64,000 bases of DNA from Paracidovorax avenae ATCC 19860. Lineage in GTDB: Bacteria > Pseudomonadota > Gammaproteobacteria > Burkholderiales > Burkholderiaceae_C. The DNA lies in assembly GCF_000176855.2 (NCBI RefSeq), contig NC_015138.1:4278001-4342000 (forward strand), given 5' to 3'. Positions 62,330 to 64,000 of this stretch are shown here, in pieces (positions within the stretch are counted from its first letter, which is position 1; each line of letters begins with the position of its first letter). The notes under the pieces were generated by a model. That model saw only the letters and a program-made list of their open reading frames with translations. It searched no databases and was not told the origin of the DNA. The translations under genes and the position numbers were made by a program.

Positions 62330-62968
62330 TCAGGCGTGCTGCCCGCCGCGCCGCACGAAGAACAGCCCGGCGCCCACGGCCATCAGCAGGCCGCCGAAGA
62401 CGCGGTTCTGGTTGCGCACCGCCCGGGGGCTGCGCAGCAGCCGCCGCAGCGCGCTGGCGCTGGCGGCATAGCCGTGCATGACGGTGAGGTCCACCACGAC
62501 CATGGTGGCGCCCAGCGCGAGCAGTTGCGTCCACAGGGGCCGCGACTCCGTCAGGAACTGCGGCAGCACCGCGACCATGAAGATGATGCCCTTGGGGTTG
62601 GTGGCGTTGGTGAGGAAGCCGGCGGCGCAGCGGCGGCGCCAGGAGGCGGGGGGTGCGGCCCCTTCGTCGCCGAACACCGAGGCGCCGCCCGCACGCCACT
62701 GGGTGAACCCGAGATAGATCAGGTAGCACGCGCCCATCACCTTCACCGCGCTGAACGCGGTCTCGGATGCCAGCAGGAGCGAGCCCACGCCGGCACCGGC
62801 GATCACCAGCACGAGCAGCAGGCCCAGTTGCAGGCCGAGGATGGTCGCGCCCGTCCGGCGCACGCCGTAGGCCAGCCCGTGGCTCATGGACAGCACGGCG
62901 CCGGAACCGGGCGAGAGGGCGATGAGGCAGGCGGCGGCGGCGAAGGCGAGCCAGGTGTGAAAATCCAT
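62330..62968 (-). CDS. LysE/RhtB family exporter
   Basis: The 212-residue protein has six predicted helices and the LysE signature near its start ([28 protein letters not shown]). It also has [36 protein letters not shown] and a final helix ending in FFVRRGG. These carriers export amino acids or homoserine lactones. The substrate cannot be predicted. It is divergent from the Kef-type gene. Confidence 0.93.
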   Translation of the reverse strand: MDFHTWLAFAAAACLIALSPGSGAVLSMSHGLAYGVRRTGATILGLQLGLLLVLVIAGAGVGSLLLASETAFSAVKVMGACYLIYLGFTQWRAGGASVFGDEGAAPPASWRRRCAAGFLTNATNPKGIIFMVAVLPQFLTESRPLWTQLLALGATMVVVDLTVMHGYAASASALRRLLRSPRAVRNQNRVFGGLLMAVGAGLFFVRRGGQHA

Positions 62969-63111
62969 GGGAAGACAGCAGGAGACAATGGAAAGGGGAT
63001 GCCGTGCCGGCATGACCGCCGACACGGTGGAGCATGTTAACGGGGCACAATGCCCCGGCGCTCCCTCTTCCGCCTCCTCTCCTCGCTCCTGCCGCTGCCG
63101 ACACCGCGTCC

Positions 63112-64000
63112 ATGGCCCACGCACCCACCTGGCTCACCTACGGATTCCTCTACCTCGGCGCCGCCGTACTGGCGGTGCCCATTGCGCGCGCGCTCGGGCT
63201 CGGCGCCATCATCGGCTACCTCGCGGCCGGCATCGCCATCGGCCCGTGGGGCCTGGGACTGGTGAGCAACGTGCAGGACATCCTGCATTTCGCCGAGTTC
63301 GGGGTGGTGCTGATGCTGTTCCTGGTAGGCCTGGAGTTGCAGCCGAGCCGGCTCTGGAGCATGCGGCGGCCGATCTTCGGGCTCGGCAGCGCACAGGTGC
63401 TGGGCTGCGCGGCCCTGCTGTGGGCGGTGGCCTGGGCCTGCGGGCTGCCGTGGCGCGTGGCGCTGGTCGGTGCGCTGGGGCTGGCGCTGTCGTCCACCGC
63501 GATCGCGCTGCAGGTGCTCGCCGAGCGCAACCTGATGCGCACGGACAGCGGGCAGAAGGCGTTCTCGATCCTGCTCTTCCAGGACGTGGCGGCCATCCCC
63601 ATCCTCGCGCTGCTGCCGCTGCTGGCCGCGGGCGCGGAGGGCGCGGGCGGCGCGGCGCAGCCCCACACGGCCAGCGGCCTGGCGCTGGAGGCCGCGAAAA
63701 TCGTCGGCGTGGTGGGCGCGATCGTGCTGGGCGGGCGCCTGCTGCTGCGTCCGCTGCTGCGCTGGATCGCGCGCAGCCGCACGCCGGAGATCTTCACGGC
63801 TGCGGCGCTGCTGCTGGTGGTCGCCACGGCCATGCTGATGCTGGCGGTGGGCCTGTCGATGGCGCTGGGCGCCTTCCTGGCCGGCGTGCTGCTGGCCGAG
63901 AGCGAATACCGCCGCGAGCTGGAAACCGACCTGGAGCCGTTCAAGGGCCTGCTGCTGGGCCTGTTCTTCATGGCCGTGGGCATGACCATCGACTTCGGCG
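63112..64000 (+). CDS. Kef-type potassium/proton antiporter (3' end outside window)
   Basis: The 296 visible residues hold most of a CPA2 Na+/H+ exchanger domain, starting LTYGFLYLGAAVLAVPIARALGLGAIIGYLAAGIAIGPWGLGL. The HFAEFGVVLMLFLVGLELQP segment, ALSSTAIALQVLAER, LFQDVAAIPIL with the transport Asp, and ALGAFLAGVLLAESEYR are all typical of KefB/KefC/YbaL. The TrkA-N domain expected at the C-terminus is beyond base 64000. It effluxes K+ in exchange for H+, often under electrophile stress. Confidence 0.93.
   Translation, partial: MAHAPTWLTYGFLYLGAAVLAVPIARALGLGAIIGYLAAGIAIGPWGLGLVSNVQDILHFAEFGVVLMLFLVGLELQPSRLWSMRRPIFGLGSAQVLGCAALLWAVAWACGLPWRVALVGALGLALSSTAIALQVLAERNLMRTDSGQKAFSILLFQDVAAIPILALLPLLAAGAEGAGGAAQPHTASGLALEAAKIVGVVGAIVLGGRLLLRPLLRWIARSRTPEIFTAAALLLVVATAMLMLAVGLSMALGAFLAGVLLAESEYRRELETDLEPFKGLLLGLFFMAVGMTIDFG

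Overview
The window is about 68% GC, densely packed, and looks like the chromosome of a beta-proteobacterium of the Comamonadaceae, most probably a plant-associated Acidovorax. The evidence is the layout of the aa3-type oxidase cluster, the many small Comamonadaceae-type DUF proteins, and an Hrp-type (PIP-box) promoter in front of a probable type III chaperone/effector pair. The genus call is inference; no rRNA or tRNA gene is present to test it.

Layout. 0.5-8.2 kb: end of a BamE-like lipoprotein gene, a DUF3460 gene, scpA, nadB, then a run joined by ATGA overlaps (bioA-bioD-bioF-queE) followed by a QueD-like gene and a CHMI-family isomerase. 8.2-10.2 kb: a minus-strand accessory pair (acidic chaperone-like protein and Ala-rich candidate effector) behind a PIP box with a correctly spaced -10. 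10.2-14.1 kb: nadC, nadA and a pabB-pabC fusion on the minus strand. 14.2-22.0 kb: panB-panC, a 24-residue membrane peptide, gpsA, secB, grxC, a rhodanese, gpmA, a carboxy-terminal protease and moeB. 22.1-25.0 kb: a lone receiver protein and a divergent NarL-type regulator / CHASE3-type histidine kinase pair. 25.2-26.9 kb: four small stress-type genes. 27-33.6 kb: a zinc metallopeptidase, coaD, rsmD, an M16 protease pair and ftsY. 33.7-38 kb: a short-chain dehydrogenase divergent from an unusual 1083-residue protein with a BKACE (DUF849) half. 38-46.9 kb: hemerythrin, a chemotaxis receptor, MATE and MarC proteins, rpoH behind a CIRCE element, a TctC-type binding protein and an FNR-like regulator behind an FNR box. 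47-56.6 kb: a complete cytochrome c oxidase and heme A cluster (coxB, ctaD, ctaG, ctaE, surf1, ctaA, ctaB, sco). 57-64 kb: bioC, comF, trmL, a LysR regulator with a perfect operator-like inverted repeat, DUF4148, MaoC, a ParA-like ATPase, LysE and the start of a Kef-type antiporter.

How the genes work together. Biotin synthesis is split between bioADF and a distant bioC. De novo NAD synthesis (nadB, nadA, nadC) lies within 12 kb. Pantothenate (panBC) and CoA (coaD) genes are both present. The oxidase cluster supplies structural subunits, heme A synthesis and copper delivery. Its putative promoter carries an FNR-like half-perfect site, and an FNR-like regulator gene adjoins the cluster, so oxygen control of the oxidase is a reasonable inference.

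The most interesting items are the PIP-box chaperone/effector operon, the divergent BKACE fusion protein with a terminator-like hairpin in the leader of its neighbour, the QueD homologue lacking the expected catalytic Cys, and a set of clear operators (CIRCE at rpoH, FNR box, LysR palindrome, TAGGA-N4-TCCTA).
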